From Vibrio pectenicida (GTDB taxonomy: Bacteria > Pseudomonadota > Gammaproteobacteria > Enterobacterales > Vibrionaceae), in the NCBI GenBank assembly GCA_024347015.1, contig AP024890.1:868001-932000 (forward strand): a stretch of 64,000 nt of DNA, written 5' to 3'. The notes below the pieces were generated by a model, which worked only from the letters and a program-made list of their open reading frames with translations, was not told where the DNA came from and made no database searches. Shown one piece after another: positions 42,362 through 52,255 of this stretch (positions are counted from its first letter, which is position 1; every line of letters starts with the position of its first letter). Both the position numbers and the translations under genes were made by a program.

Positions 42362-43234
42362 TTATTCCTCTATAGAAATATCATATGTTTTACTAATAAT
42401 TTGGGATTGTTCAACAATTATTGGGCCTTGCCACCTTTTATGTGTCATAGATACTGCCAATACGTAACGATCTGGTGGCACAATATTGGGCTCTAAAGTT
42501 GTTGGGTAATCTGATTCATAAGATTCTCCCCATACCTTATTGTACTGATCATCAACATAATCATAAAGCGAAGCATCAAGTTTTGGTAAAGGACAATGAC
42601 TGTTTAATAATGCATTTTTTTCGACGCGCCACTGATCTTTTGATTGCCAGCGAATGGTCACTTTTGCTTTAGAGTCACCAAATACCAACCAAGAGCTCCA
42701 AGACGTTTGATCTTGTGCAGTTATATCGATACGGTACAACCCCATAGGGATTTTACTATTTAAGTTGTAACGCTTTACGTAAGATCTGGTTGAGCCTTCG
42801 TCTTGGGTTAGATCAACAAAAGACTGATCAGCAGAAATACTTTTTTGAACCCAGCGAGTCAGAGAAATATCAGAAATATCTTTCCTCGATGATACTTCTA
42901 CAAGGGCCCTATATGAGTCTCTTCCTGGGCTTTGTGTATCTATTGCTCTAACCGTAACATTTTTGATCCAATCAGGAAAAGGCCTCGATTCGAGTCCTTT
43001 TCCACAGTCTACCCGCAATGATTGTTGAAAAAGTTTATTAAGATGAGGTGATATGGCTTGATTTTTCTCCTGCTGCCAGACTTCTACCAAAGCAAAAAAC
43101 ATTGCTGGCAGGTCATTATTAAGTAGATATTTATGCGCTTGAATAAGAGGTGAATTAGTTTCAAACCATAAAGTATTGGAAGCGGATATAGGCGCACTAA
43201 CTATTGCGCCAATTAATAATGCTTTGAGTCTCAT
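42362..43234 (-). CDS. vxrC: VxrC, DUF2861 periplasmic protein
   Basis: A 290-residue protein with a signal peptide (LKALLIGAIVSAPISA) and the DUF2861 body. Its ATG overlaps the vxrB stop by one base (TAATG). By position after vxrAB it corresponds to VxrC of V. cholerae, a cluster linked to cell-wall stress and T6SS control. Its molecular role is unknown. Confidence 0.82.
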   Translation of the reverse strand: MRLKALLIGAIVSAPISASNTLWFETNSPLIQAHKYLLNNDLPAMFFALVEVWQQEKNQAISPHLNKLFQQSLRVDCGKGLESRPFPDWIKNVTVRAIDTQSPGRDSYRALVEVSSRKDISDISLTRWVQKSISADQSFVDLTQDEGSTRSYVKRYNLNSKIPMGLYRIDITAQDQTSWSSWLVFGDSKAKVTIRWQSKDQWRVEKNALLNSHCPLPKLDASLYDYVDDQYNKVWGESYESDYPTTLEPNIVPPDRYVLAVSMTHKRWQGPIIVEQSQIISKTYDISIEE

Positions 43235-43893
43235 TAGGCCTTCATTTTATAACCAACGCCACGTAGAGTTTCGATCTCTAGTCCAGGTAATTTTTGACGT
43301 AGTTGCAGAACATGGGTGTCGACGGTTCTTGTTGTTGGAAAATGATTGTATCCCCAAACGTGGTCCAATAATTCATCGCGAGTAAAAACACGTCCAAGGT
43401 TACTAGCTAAGAAGAGTAACAAATCAAACTCTGTCCTCGTTAACGTAATGGTTTCTTCTTTATAAAATACTTCACGCGTAGCCTTATCAATCAAAAGGTG
43501 TGGTGTTTGTACTTTATTGTCGTCATGAGCTTCTGACTCTGGTGCCCTAAGCTGAGCTCGGATGCGCGCAAATAGCTCTGCCTCAGCGAAAGGCTTAGTT
43601 AAATAATCATTTGCACCAGCATCTAAACCAGTGACTTTATCTTTCACTGTCACTAAAGCGGTGAGCAAAATTACTGGGACATCTTTAATCGTTTTCCAGC
43701 CGACAAGATGTTCAACAGAATCACCATCTGGCAATTGGCGATCTAATATCACCAAATCTGATTTTTCCCAATATTGTTCAACATCGGCAATGCTTTCGGC
43801 GTGAAAACACTCATATCCTGCTTGTTCCAGGCTTACTAACAGGCCATCGGCCAGATTTTTGTCATCTTCAACAAGAAGCAGTGTCTGTTTCAC
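43234..43893 (-). CDS. vxrB: VxrB, OmpR-family response regulator
   Basis: A 219-residue response regulator: receiver domain with phospho-acceptor Asp51 (VILDRQLPDG) and a C-terminal OmpR winged helix (FTRDELLDHVWG, TRTVDTHVLQLRQKL). I chose a GTG at 43893 (KQTLLLVEDD) with a GGAG site seven bases upstream over a frame start at 43929. It overlaps the kinase gene. In V. cholerae VxrB (WigR) controls cell-wall homeostasis, motility and T6SS genes, which is of interest given the vgrG cluster in this window. Confidence 0.88.
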   Translation of the reverse strand: MKQTLLLVEDDKNLADGLLVSLEQAGYECFHAESIADVEQYWEKSDLVILDRQLPDGDSVEHLVGWKTIKDVPVILLTALVTVKDKVTGLDAGANDYLTKPFAEAELFARIRAQLRAPESEAHDDNKVQTPHLLIDKATREVFYKEETITLTRTEFDLLLFLASNLGRVFTRDELLDHVWGYNHFPTTRTVDTHVLQLRQKLPGLEIETLRGVGYKMKA

Positions 43894-45322
43894 AAGGTAT
43901 CTCCAGTATAAACGTTGTCGGTGGGCCAATGAGAGACATTCGGCCGCCCATCCTACTCACCATCGATTCAACGATAGTTAAACCTAAACCAAGACCGGCT
44001 TTACTCACAAATGGTTGACGTAATTGACGCCAATCTTTTTGTGTTAACTCACCTTGATCTATGACTTTAACAGTAATTAAATTATTTACTGAGCTGATAT
44101 CCAGCACAATGGGTGCAACACCATATTTTATGGCATTACGTATTAAGTTATCGATGCAAGCACCCAACCAATAGACGTTTAGCTTTGCTGCCACATCTTG
44201 ATTGATTCTGAGTTTAATTTTGCTATCAAATTGTTCATCAACCTTAAATTCAAGCCATTCTTTCACCGATGGTACCCATTCTGTGGCGAGTGGCTTATTG
44301 TCAGATTGAAGGTAATCTTTACTTGCTTCCGCAAGTTGCCTCAAACGGCGAGAGTCTTCACAAAGGCGGCGGAACTCATCGTACACAGTCTCTGGAAGTT
44401 TCTCGAATTCACGTCTAAATCCTTCTACTGTTAAGGATAGACTCGCGATTGGGGTCCTAAGTTCATGTGTAAGTATCTGGAGAATCAACATACGGCTTTT
44501 CATTTCTTGTCTCTTGGTATTCCAGCGGTACACCGCCCACCCAAGTACAAGCAATATATTTGCAATGACTAGCACGACCATACTGGTGCGTAGAACCTCT
44601 GAGTGATCCTCCACGTCCCAGCATAAGTTGCCTCGTTGGACAAAGCAGCTAGTTGATTCTCCTTTGAGTGCAACACTTAAGCCTGAAGCATCAGCGTTTT
44701 TTTTCCAGGTACTCTCTGGGTAAACAAGGTAACTATCGTTTTGACGCAGCCAAAGTTCACCTTGTTCTAGAAACATGCTCGACCCAGATATTAGTGCCAT
44801 GATGGTTTCTTCATTCATCCTTTGCAAACGACCTAAGAGCGTAACTCTTGGGGCAAGTGGCCGCTCTTTTATATGCATATATTGCTGAAGTTGTTTCTGT
44901 TTTTCAGGATACAGCTCTGCATATCTTTTTGCATACGTTCCTCCACCAGGGTGAATAAGTCCACTTCGCGCAAACCATTTTTGGCTTAACTTTGTACCTT
45001 TACACATCGAACGAGTAAAGACTAGAGGCTCTGTGATTAAAGGGCTTAAAGGCAATTTACCTGTACAGTTTTGAGCGATTTGGTATAGGCGCTGTATGTC
45101 TCGTAAAGGGTACGAAGATGTTTGAGGTAACATTGAATCCGGTGTAATTAACCGAGTTGGATAATCTGACTGCAAAATACGAATGTCGTATGATGCAGTG
45201 TAAATATCGTGACCGAACGAGTCAACAAACTGATCAATTCGTTCAGGTAATGAATTTGCTCTGACAGTATTACACAGACTTGCAATAATAAGTGCCATTA
45301 TGTTGATAACCGTTTTATTCAA
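43868..45322 (-). CDS. vxrA: VxrA, sensor histidine kinase (DUF3404)
   Basis: A 484-residue kinase: signal peptide, large periplasmic DUF3404 sensor (about 23-245), membrane helix (about 246-266), HisKA with His286 (LTHELRTP) and HATPase domain with NLIRNAIKYG and GLGLGLTIVE. It senses envelope damage (for example from wall antibiotics in V. cholerae) and phosphorylates VxrB. It is first in the vxr operon. Confidence 0.88.
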   Translation of the reverse strand: MNKTVINIMALIIASLCNTVRANSLPERIDQFVDSFGHDIYTASYDIRILQSDYPTRLITPDSMLPQTSSYPLRDIQRLYQIAQNCTGKLPLSPLITEPLVFTRSMCKGTKLSQKWFARSGLIHPGGGTYAKRYAELYPEKQKQLQQYMHIKERPLAPRVTLLGRLQRMNEETIMALISGSSMFLEQGELWLRQNDSYLVYPESTWKKNADASGLSVALKGESTSCFVQRGNLCWDVEDHSEVLRTSMVVLVIANILLVLGWAVYRWNTKRQEMKSRMLILQILTHELRTPIASLSLTVEGFRREFEKLPETVYDEFRRLCEDSRRLRQLAEASKDYLQSDNKPLATEWVPSVKEWLEFKVDEQFDSKIKLRINQDVAAKLNVYWLGACIDNLIRNAIKYGVAPIVLDISSVNNLITVKVIDQGELTQKDWRQLRQPFVSKAGLGLGLTIVESMVSRMGGRMSLIGPPTTFILEIPCETDTASC

Positions 45323-45420
45323 TGCAAAAATCTATAAATCATTAGGTTAGATTTAGGGTTAAGTATTATCGCAAAAATATAACTTTACAATGTGATATTG
45401 CTGTCAATAATATTACCCGT

Positions 45421-45449
45421 AAAAGAAAAGAAGCCAGCTGTTGCTGGCT
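45421..45449 (-). terminator. Terminator of pntB
   Basis: AGCCAGC (45432-45438) and GCTGGCT (45443-45449) form a stem with T-rich sequence following on the minus strand. Confidence 0.8.
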
Positions 45450-45467
45450 CCTACTTGATGCTCTATC

Positions 45468-46844
45468 TTACAGAGCTTTGGAAATGGCGTCCACACTCTC
45501 TTTTGCATCCCCAAATAACATTTGAGTATTATCTTTAAAAAATAGAGGGTTTTGTACGCCGGCATAGCCTGTGTTCATTGAACGCTTAAATACAATAACA
45601 TTCTTCGCGTTCCAGACTTCAAGTACAGGCATACCTGCAATCGGACTGGTAGGATCATCTTGTGCTGCTGGGTTGACTGTATCGTTTGCACCAATGACTA
45701 AGACAGTATCAGTTGCCTCAAAGTCATCATTAATTTCATCCATTTCTAGGACAATATCATAAGGTACTCTAGCTTCAGCCAATAACACATTCATATGACC
45801 AGGAAGTCGCCCTGCTACAGGGTGAATGCCAAAACGCACATTGACCCCTTTTGCTCTTAATTTTTCGGTTATTTCATGTACTGGATATTGTGCTTGTGCT
45901 ACAGCCATCCCATACCCAGGCGTAATAATTACGGAGTGAGAATTTTTTAATAATTCCGCCACCTCGTTAGCTGTTGACTCACGGTGCTCTCCGTGGTCAA
46001 CATCAGTCGAAATAGATACTTCTTGACCAAAACCACCTGCGATAACGCTGATAAATGACCGATTCATTGCTTTACACATTATGTACGATAGTATGGCTCC
46101 AGATGAACCAACTAGAGCGCCAGTTACAATGAGCAAGTCATTAGCTAACATAAAGCCTGCGGCGGCGGCGGCCCATCCTGAATAAGAGTTTAGCATTGAT
46201 ACCACTACCGGCATATCTGCTCCACCAATAGATGCAACCAAATGATAACCAAATGCCAAGGCAATAAGTGTCATTACAAACAAAGCAAATAAACTTCCAT
46301 CGGCTTCAATAAAGCGTGTCAGTAACCAGACAGAGATAATCACTGCTGCTAGGTTTATCTTGTGTTTATGAGGTAAATTAAGAGGTGATGATGATACTAG
46401 CCCACGTAACTTTCCAAACGCCACGATTGAACCGGTAAAAGTTACAGCGCCAATGAATACTCCAAGAAACACTTCGACTAAATGAATAACATGTTCTGCA
46501 TGCGTAGACATTTCCGGAACATTCAAATAGCTGTTGTAACCTACCAGCACGGCTGCTAAGCCAACGAAACTATGGAGTATAGCAACCAGTTCTGGCATTT
46601 CTGTCATTTCAACTTTCTTGGCATAGTGAATACCGATTGTTCCACCTATTGCCATGGCAATTATGATCCAGGCAAAACCCTGCGATTCTGGTCCAAAGAT
46701 TGTGGCAATCAGGGCAATCGTCATACCAGCAATACCGTAGTAATTACCAAATTTGGCAGATTCTTGTTTTGAAAGGCCAGCTAAGCTCAATATAAAGAAT
46801 AATGCAGCAACAATATAAGCTGCTTGTGTTAATCCTGCAGACAT
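45468..46844 (-). CDS. pntB: NAD(P) transhydrogenase subunit beta
   Basis: A 458-residue inner-membrane subunit with about nine N-terminal helices and the C-terminal NADP-binding domain (IITPGYGMAVAQAQYPVHEI, GIHPVAGRLPGHMNVLLAEA, VIGANDTVNPAA). With PntA it uses the proton gradient to reduce NADP from NADH. It lies 11 bp after pntA. Its length matches E. coli PntB (462). Confidence 0.96.
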   Translation of the reverse strand: MSAGLTQAAYIVAALFFILSLAGLSKQESAKFGNYYGIAGMTIALIATIFGPESQGFAWIIIAMAIGGTIGIHYAKKVEMTEMPELVAILHSFVGLAAVLVGYNSYLNVPEMSTHAEHVIHLVEVFLGVFIGAVTFTGSIVAFGKLRGLVSSSPLNLPHKHKINLAAVIISVWLLTRFIEADGSLFALFVMTLIALAFGYHLVASIGGADMPVVVSMLNSYSGWAAAAAGFMLANDLLIVTGALVGSSGAILSYIMCKAMNRSFISVIAGGFGQEVSISTDVDHGEHRESTANEVAELLKNSHSVIITPGYGMAVAQAQYPVHEITEKLRAKGVNVRFGIHPVAGRLPGHMNVLLAEARVPYDIVLEMDEINDDFEATDTVLVIGANDTVNPAAQDDPTSPIAGMPVLEVWNAKNVIVFKRSMNTGYAGVQNPLFFKDNTQMLFGDAKESVDAISKAL

Positions 46845-46855
46845 TCGTGTACTCC

Positions 46856-48394
46856 CTAATCTTTACGAAACATTTGAAGCATGCGTTTTGTGACAGTAAA
46901 GCCACCAAAGATATTGATACTGGCAATCAATATCGCTATGAAGGCAAGGAAAGATACTGCCCCATTACCATGACCTATTTGTAATAAAGCGCCAACGACG
47001 ATAATACCTGATATTGCATTAGTTACGGACATCAGTGGTGTGTGAAGAGCATGGGTAACATTCCATACCACATAATAACCAACGACACATGCTAATACGA
47101 AAACGGTAAAGTGTGATAGGAAAGAAGCTGGAGCAACAGATGCAACCCAAGCAAAGCTGCATAAACCGACACCTAAAGCTGTGAGCTTTTTAGTTTGAGA
47201 GACAGGCTTATCTTTTTTATCGTCAGTTTTTATATTTTTGTCTATAGGCTTTTGTTGTGGCTGCGCTGAAACCTGAATCGGCGGTGCTGGCCAAGTGACT
47301 TCCCCTTCTTTAATGACAGTAACACCCCGCAGTACTACATCATCAAAGTCAATATGGATATTTCCGTTTTTTTCTTTACATAGTAGTTTAAGCAGATTAA
47401 CGATATTCGTTGCGTAAAGCTGAGAGGACTGTGTTGGAAGACGGCCAACCATATCAGTATAACCGACAATTTTTACACCATTTTTGGTGGTCACTACCTT
47501 ATCTGTTTTTGTGTATTCACAGTTTCCCCCATTGGCAGCAGCTAAATCTACTATGACACTGCCCGCTTTCATGCTATCAACCATTTTCTTAGTAATTAGT
47601 TTGGGGGCTGGTTTTCCTGGGATTAAAGCGGTAGTAATAATGATATCGACATCTTTTGCTTGTTCAGTGTAAAGCTCTTCCGCTTTTTTATTGAACGCTT
47701 CAGACATTTCTTTTGCGTATCCATCTCCTGAGCCTGATTCTTCCTTGAAATTTACTTCAAGAAATTCTGCTCCCATGGATTGAACTTGCTCTTTGACTTC
47801 AGGCCGGACATCAAACGAACGGACAACGGCGCCTAAACTGCCAGCAGCCCCAATGGCGGCAAGACCCGCAACCCCTGCTCCTGCAACTAGTACCTTAGCT
47901 GGAGGTACTTTACCTGCTGCTGTAATTTGGCCCGTAAAGAAACGTCCAAATTCATGGGCAGCTTCCACCACAGCTCGATAGCCTGCAATGTTTGCCATTG
48001 AAGATAAGGCATCTAGAGATTGTGCCCTAGAGATTCGAGGTACGGAGTCCATAGCTAATACATTAATTTTCTTAGCGGAGAGCTTTTCCAATAACTCTGT
48101 ATTTTGTGCAGGCCAAATAAAACTAATCAGTGTGGCGCCTTCTTTGAATAGTTGTATTTCTTTATCAGTTGGTTCATTTACTTTAAGGATAATATCTGAC
48201 AACCAGACTTCATCTTTGGTGACAATGGTTGCACCTAAAGAGGTGAATGCAGCATCATCAAAACTGGCAAGAGCACCAGCGTTTGATTCAACATGGACGC
48301 TAAATCCTAACTTTAACAGCTGCTCTACTGACTTCGGAGAAGCTGCTACTCGCGTTTCACCTGCGAGTATTTCTTTTGGTACCCCGATTTGCAT
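46856..48394 (-). CDS. pntA: NAD(P) transhydrogenase subunit alpha
   Basis: A 512-residue subunit with the alanine-dehydrogenase-like NAD-binding part (QIGVPKEILAGETRVAASP, GAGVAGLAAIGAA) and C-terminal membrane helices (about 415-505). I chose the ATG at 48394 (MQIGVPKE), with an AGGAA site, over the in-frame ATG at 48460, because E. coli PntA starts the same way. Confidence 0.96.
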   Translation of the reverse strand: MQIGVPKEILAGETRVAASPKSVEQLLKLGFSVHVESNAGALASFDDAAFTSLGATIVTKDEVWLSDIILKVNEPTDKEIQLFKEGATLISFIWPAQNTELLEKLSAKKINVLAMDSVPRISRAQSLDALSSMANIAGYRAVVEAAHEFGRFFTGQITAAGKVPPAKVLVAGAGVAGLAAIGAAGSLGAVVRSFDVRPEVKEQVQSMGAEFLEVNFKEESGSGDGYAKEMSEAFNKKAEELYTEQAKDVDIIITTALIPGKPAPKLITKKMVDSMKAGSVIVDLAAANGGNCEYTKTDKVVTTKNGVKIVGYTDMVGRLPTQSSQLYATNIVNLLKLLCKEKNGNIHIDFDDVVLRGVTVIKEGEVTWPAPPIQVSAQPQQKPIDKNIKTDDKKDKPVSQTKKLTALGVGLCSFAWVASVAPASFLSHFTVFVLACVVGYYVVWNVTHALHTPLMSVTNAISGIIVVGALLQIGHGNGAVSFLAFIAILIASINIFGGFTVTKRMLQMFRKD

Positions 48395-48653
48395 AGTGAT
48401 TCCTTGGCTACTTAACAACAATAATTCATTGTTTGTATCTAACGCTTTCATTAACTTCAAGTATTTTGTTTCGAAAATACAAAATGTAGTGATATATACT
48501 TGATGATGACGTTGCAGCTCTTAGATTATTAAGAAACAAAGCGGATATTGCACATAAAACTGAGAGTTAAGCCGACTAAATACAAAAAGCCATTAGTGAT
48601 TAAGCTAATGACTCAACGTCTTATGAGTGACCTGTTGCAAAGGAGGATCAAGG

Positions 48654-48938
48654 TTAGTTGAAAATATCACCACTGGTTTGGTCGATGTACATTTTGGCTT
48701 TGGTTAGCATAAATTCGTTTGCATCTGTTTCCGAAACTAGTACATCTGATCGAATGAAGCGGTGTTCTTTGATCTCACCTTCAATATGTTTCGTAATTCT
48801 GCCAGCAAGACGATACTGCCCACCTTCAGCTTGTGCCTCTTGATAGATAAGAAAACCCTTGTATTCTGTTGGTTGTATTTCAACGTCATGTTGTTCTTTT
48901 TTACTTCTACCAAAAAGTAGAGAAAATAAACCCACCAA
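48654..48938 (-). CDS. HlyU-family protein
   Basis: A 94-residue protein with a hydrophobic start (MVGLFSLLFGRSKK) and a beta-rich body (YKGFLIYQEAQAEGGQYRLAGRITK) that matches the small HlyU-family Pfam group in vibrios; this is not the ArsR-like HlyU activator. Function is unclear. It lies 9 bp downstream of comFB. Confidence 0.72.
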   Translation of the reverse strand: MVGLFSLLFGRSKKEQHDVEIQPTEYKGFLIYQEAQAEGGQYRLAGRITKHIEGEIKEHRFIRSDVLVSETDANEFMLTKAKMYIDQTSGDIFN

Positions 48939-48947
48939 TAAACTCCT

Positions 48948-49319
48948 TTAAGTGTCTTTGTCATTTGATGCGAGCGGTTTCTCAAACCACTCGAGTTCAG
49001 TATCGTCATCGAACCGTGGTTTGCTGAACATAACCGGGACCTCATCTTTACGTGTATCTCTTCGATCGTCAACGATCATCGGAAGTGAAGTGTTCACGGC
49101 GTCTTCAGCATAACGTTTGAGTACAACTAATCTGTCTTCTGACAATGCTGATAGAAAATCGATATCATAACGAATATACACAGGGCGCAGTTGGCTGAGC
49201 GCTAAACAAGCTAGGTCGGCGAGTTGCTCATGATCGAGTTGGTCAGTATATTTACTGTCGGCTAATACTTGCCCTACGAGAGTTTCCATATAGTTATGAA
49301 CATCAACACTAATCTTCAT
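48948..49319 (-). CDS. Late competence ComFB-like protein
   Basis: A 123-residue soluble protein with the ComFB domain (VHNYMETLVGQVLADSKY, LACLALSQLRPVYIRYDIDF). ComFB-type domains are known to bind cyclic di-nucleotides in other bacteria. The neighbouring diguanylate cyclase gene on the same strand hints at a c-di-GMP link; this is inference. It is probably co-transcribed with the HlyU-family gene. Confidence 0.75.
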   Translation of the reverse strand: MKISVDVHNYMETLVGQVLADSKYTDQLDHEQLADLACLALSQLRPVYIRYDIDFLSALSEDRLVVLKRYAEDAVNTSLPMIVDDRRDTRKDEVPVMFSKPRFDDDTELEWFEKPLASNDKDT

Positions 49320-49563
49320 AAATCTTAACCCCTTTAAGATTCAGACTATTTATGAGTACTTGCCAACAGTAAAGCATAAATATCACTCACCTATTCATAA
49401 TTTCATGCTTTTAGTTATTACTCACCTTTTCATTACCAAGTTTAGTAACAAACTTGGTATATCATCAAATAAAAGCAATTGATTATGCCCATGCATTTTC
49501 CTGCATACTTATAGCTTGATACGATAAAGCAGGAATAAATATAATACTATCTCCAGTTTACCG

Positions 49564-50523
49564 TTATTTATCTTCTATAAAGGTAAAACGATTTCTACCT
49601 GAATTTTTCGATGCATATAGGCCTTTGTCTGCTAGTGTATATACTTCGTCTGGCTCCTCTTTACCCGTGGGAGTAAAACAGCAAACCCCTTGCGACACTG
49701 TAACAAAATCTGATACGCCACTATGTTCGTGTTTAATAGCAAGAGCTTCAATTGTCGCCTGTATTCTCATGGCATGTTGTATAGCGCCTTCCTGGTCGAC
49801 ATTTCCTAATACGACGACAAATTCTTCCCCGCCGTATCTTCCAACGATTTCTCCACTGCGGGAAAACAATAACGCCAATGACTGTGCGATCTCTATCAAA
49901 CACTTATCGCCTTCGATATGCCCATAATTATCGTTATAGAGCTTAAAGTAATCAACATCCAACAAAATTAAACTAAGTGGCAAACCATGTCTACCATGGA
50001 TTGATGTCATTTCTTTAAGTTTTTCATCGACATAGCGGCGGTTCTTAACTTTAGTTAACCCATCTTCACTGGCTAGTTTTTCTAACTTTTTATTTACTTT
50101 TGCAAGCTCAGACGTCTTTTGCTTCAATTCTCGTCGCATAAAGGCGATTCTTTGCATCGCAATGAGTTTTGAGCCTAGCACTAACTTATCGACTGGTTTA
50201 GTTAAATAATCATCACCGCCTGCCTCAATAGCGTTTGCTATCATCGCTGGTTCGTCATGACTACTAAGAAAAATAATCGGCACCCACTCTTCATACGTTG
50301 AGCGGATTCGCTGAGAAACTTCAAAGCCGTTCATATCTGGCATTGAAATGTCCAATAATATAAGGTCAGGTTCAAAAGTGGGATACAATTCTAGAGCTTG
50401 TTCACCAGATGCCGCCATTTCAACCGTATGTCCTAATTGTTTTAGACGAATAGCAAGTTGCATTCGCTCCATTTGCACGTCGTCGACTAGGAGAATTTTC
50501 ATCGAAGATCCAGACAGTTTCAC
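49564..50523 (-). CDS. Response regulator with diguanylate cyclase (REC-GGDEF)
   Basis: A 319-residue protein: receiver domain with phospho-acceptor Asp58 (LILLDISMPDMNG), a coiled-coil linker (about 135-160) and a GGDEF domain with the active GGEEF motif (RYGGEEFVVV). It makes c-di-GMP under phosphorelay control. The inhibitory RxxD I-site is not present (RSGE instead), so product inhibition may be lost. An ATG seven codons in is an alternative start. Confidence 0.92.
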   Translation of the reverse strand: MKLSGSSMKILLVDDVQMERMQLAIRLKQLGHTVEMAASGEQALELYPTFEPDLILLDISMPDMNGFEVSQRIRSTYEEWVPIIFLSSHDEPAMIANAIEAGGDDYLTKPVDKLVLGSKLIAMQRIAFMRRELKQKTSELAKVNKKLEKLASEDGLTKVKNRRYVDEKLKEMTSIHGRHGLPLSLILLDVDYFKLYNDNYGHIEGDKCLIEIAQSLALLFSRSGEIVGRYGGEEFVVVLGNVDQEGAIQHAMRIQATIEALAIKHEHSGVSDFVTVSQGVCCFTPTGKEEPDEVYTLADKGLYASKNSGRNRFTFIEDK

Positions 50524-50676
50524 GCAAGTTACCTTTGTTAACTAAATTTCAAAAAATCAGTTGGTTATCGTAAAGAATACTTCATGCTTATTACTTCCTC
50601 CACTATGGTTGACATTTAATGTGGATTTTTTACGATAAGCTACATAAAAATTGTAACTATTGATGAGATAAATCTG

Positions 50677-51111
50677 ATGTCTGAAGAAACCCAAAACCTT
50701 ACCCATATCGATCTTTCTAGCGTATCAGAAGAACTTCGCCGCGTTATAGAGTTTGATCATGTACCCGAATCTATGTATATCATGGTAACGTCAATACATG
50801 ACGCTTCAGAAGTAGCTGTTCATCAAGCGTGGAGTGAGTTACCACCAAGTGCACAAAATATTTTAGATAACTTTGAGCAATTTCACGCTCTAGTTTCTGT
50901 CAGTCAAGCTTTTGCAGGCCTTAGCGTTATAGAGGAACTTCAGGCACAAGCATTGCCTGAAAATATGACCAATGAGGAAAAAGAAAGTTATCAAGCTGAA
51001 GTAGTTGAACAGGTCATGCAAAACTGTATAAAAGATATGCTAAAACAGATTAAAAAAGCCCGTCGAGATCCATTGTTGAAGCTTGATTTTATTCAGGTTT
51101 TTACTCAGTAG
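50677..51111 (+). CDS. DUF3069-like hypothetical protein
   Basis: A 144-residue acidic, helical, soluble protein (SEETQNLTHIDLSSVSEELRRVI...). I think it belongs to the Vibrio DUF3069 family, but am not certain. It is a single gene, convergent with modC. Confidence 0.6.
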   Translation: MSEETQNLTHIDLSSVSEELRRVIEFDHVPESMYIMVTSIHDASEVAVHQAWSELPPSAQNILDNFEQFHALVSVSQAFAGLSVIEELQAQALPENMTNEEKESYQAEVVEQVMQNCIKDMLKQIKKARRDPLLKLDFIQVFTQ

Positions 51112-51148
51112 TGCAACTAAGCAAGTAAAGTCATTGTGTTTGGCGTGA

Positions 51149-52255
51149 CTATGGATGCAAAACAATATCCTTTTGCGTCACGCTGACCCCTTTAATTTGT
51201 GCAAATACTTGTAAACCCACCTCTAATGCAAGTTCATCCATTGCCCAAGTTGTTATGCTTGCCCACAGAAAGCATTGCCCTCCAAGTTCTAATTTCACCG
51301 AGACATGTTTATGCTTAACGTTGTCGACCGGCGTATTAATTTCGACAATTTTTGCAGTTAAAATATTTCGAATTGATGTTTGATCCGGTTTGGTTAATGC
51401 GATCGAAACATCAGAGGCTCTGACTTGCACTCTGAGGTTTGATGAGATGTTCATTTCAAGTTTCTGCACCCAAAGGTATACATCATTAGCGAGTTGAACC
51501 TGAGACAAGGCATAATTCGTATTGTGATTGACTAAGGTTGCTTCAAAGAGTGAACTCTGAACCCTTGATTGTCTCCAAGGTGCTAAGACGGAGGTCGCCC
51601 ATACTTTTTCAAGAGTGTCTGACGCGATGGCTGTTCCATTATCTATGACAATAATATGACTAGCTAGGCGCACTATTTCGTATAAGCTATGTGTGACGTA
51701 GATGATAGGAAGCTTTATTTCATGTGCTAAGTGTTCTAAATACGGCAGTACCTCTTTTTTTAGGGGTATATCAAGTGATGCAAGTGGCTCGTCCATTAAT
51801 AACACAGATGGCTTGGACAGTAATGCTCGACCAATTGCCACCCGTTGCTTTTCACCACCTGATAATTGATTTGGATATCGACTAAGCAACGAGTGTAAGT
51901 CGAGTAATTGTACTATTTTGTCAAAATGATGTTTGTCTGGGTGAGTCACACCATATAGAAGGTTACCTTTGACTCGATAATGAGGAAATAACCTTGCTTC
52001 TTGAAACACATAACCAACCCTACGTTTATGCATCGGGATATTTATTTTGGTTTCAGAGCAGTAAAAGGTTTTACCTGATACAGTAACTTTGCCTTCAGTT
52101 GGAGTGTTCAATCCAGCGATGATGTTAATTAAAGAGGTCTTACCTGCACCTGATTTACCAAATACCGAGGTAATTCCATTACCGGGAATCGTAACATCAA
52201 TATCAAAACTCTGATCGCTGAAATGCTGTTTAAAGCTGACATGTATGTTACTCAT
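51149..52255 (-). CDS. modC: Molybdate ABC transporter ATP-binding protein
   Basis: A 368-residue ABC ATPase with Walker A GKSGAGKTS, signature LSGGEKQRVAIGRAL, Walker B VLLMDEPLASLD, and a C-terminal molybdate-binding-type domain (about 290-365). I chose the ATG at 52255 (MSNIHVSF), which overlaps the modB stop (TAATG); an upstream in-frame ATG extends into modB. It powers molybdate uptake. Confidence 0.93.
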   Translation of the reverse strand: MSNIHVSFKQHFSDQSFDIDVTIPGNGITSVFGKSGAGKTSLINIIAGLNTPTEGKVTVSGKTFYCSETKINIPMHKRRVGYVFQEARLFPHYRVKGNLLYGVTHPDKHHFDKIVQLLDLHSLLSRYPNQLSGGEKQRVAIGRALLSKPSVLLMDEPLASLDIPLKKEVLPYLEHLAHEIKLPIIYVTHSLYEIVRLASHIIVIDNGTAIASDTLEKVWATSVLAPWRQSRVQSSLFEATLVNHNTNYALSQVQLANDVYLWVQKLEMNISSNLRVQVRASDVSIALTKPDQTSIRNILTAKIVEINTPVDNVKHKHVSVKLELGGQCFLWASITTWAMDELALEVGLQVFAQIKGVSVTQKDIVLHP

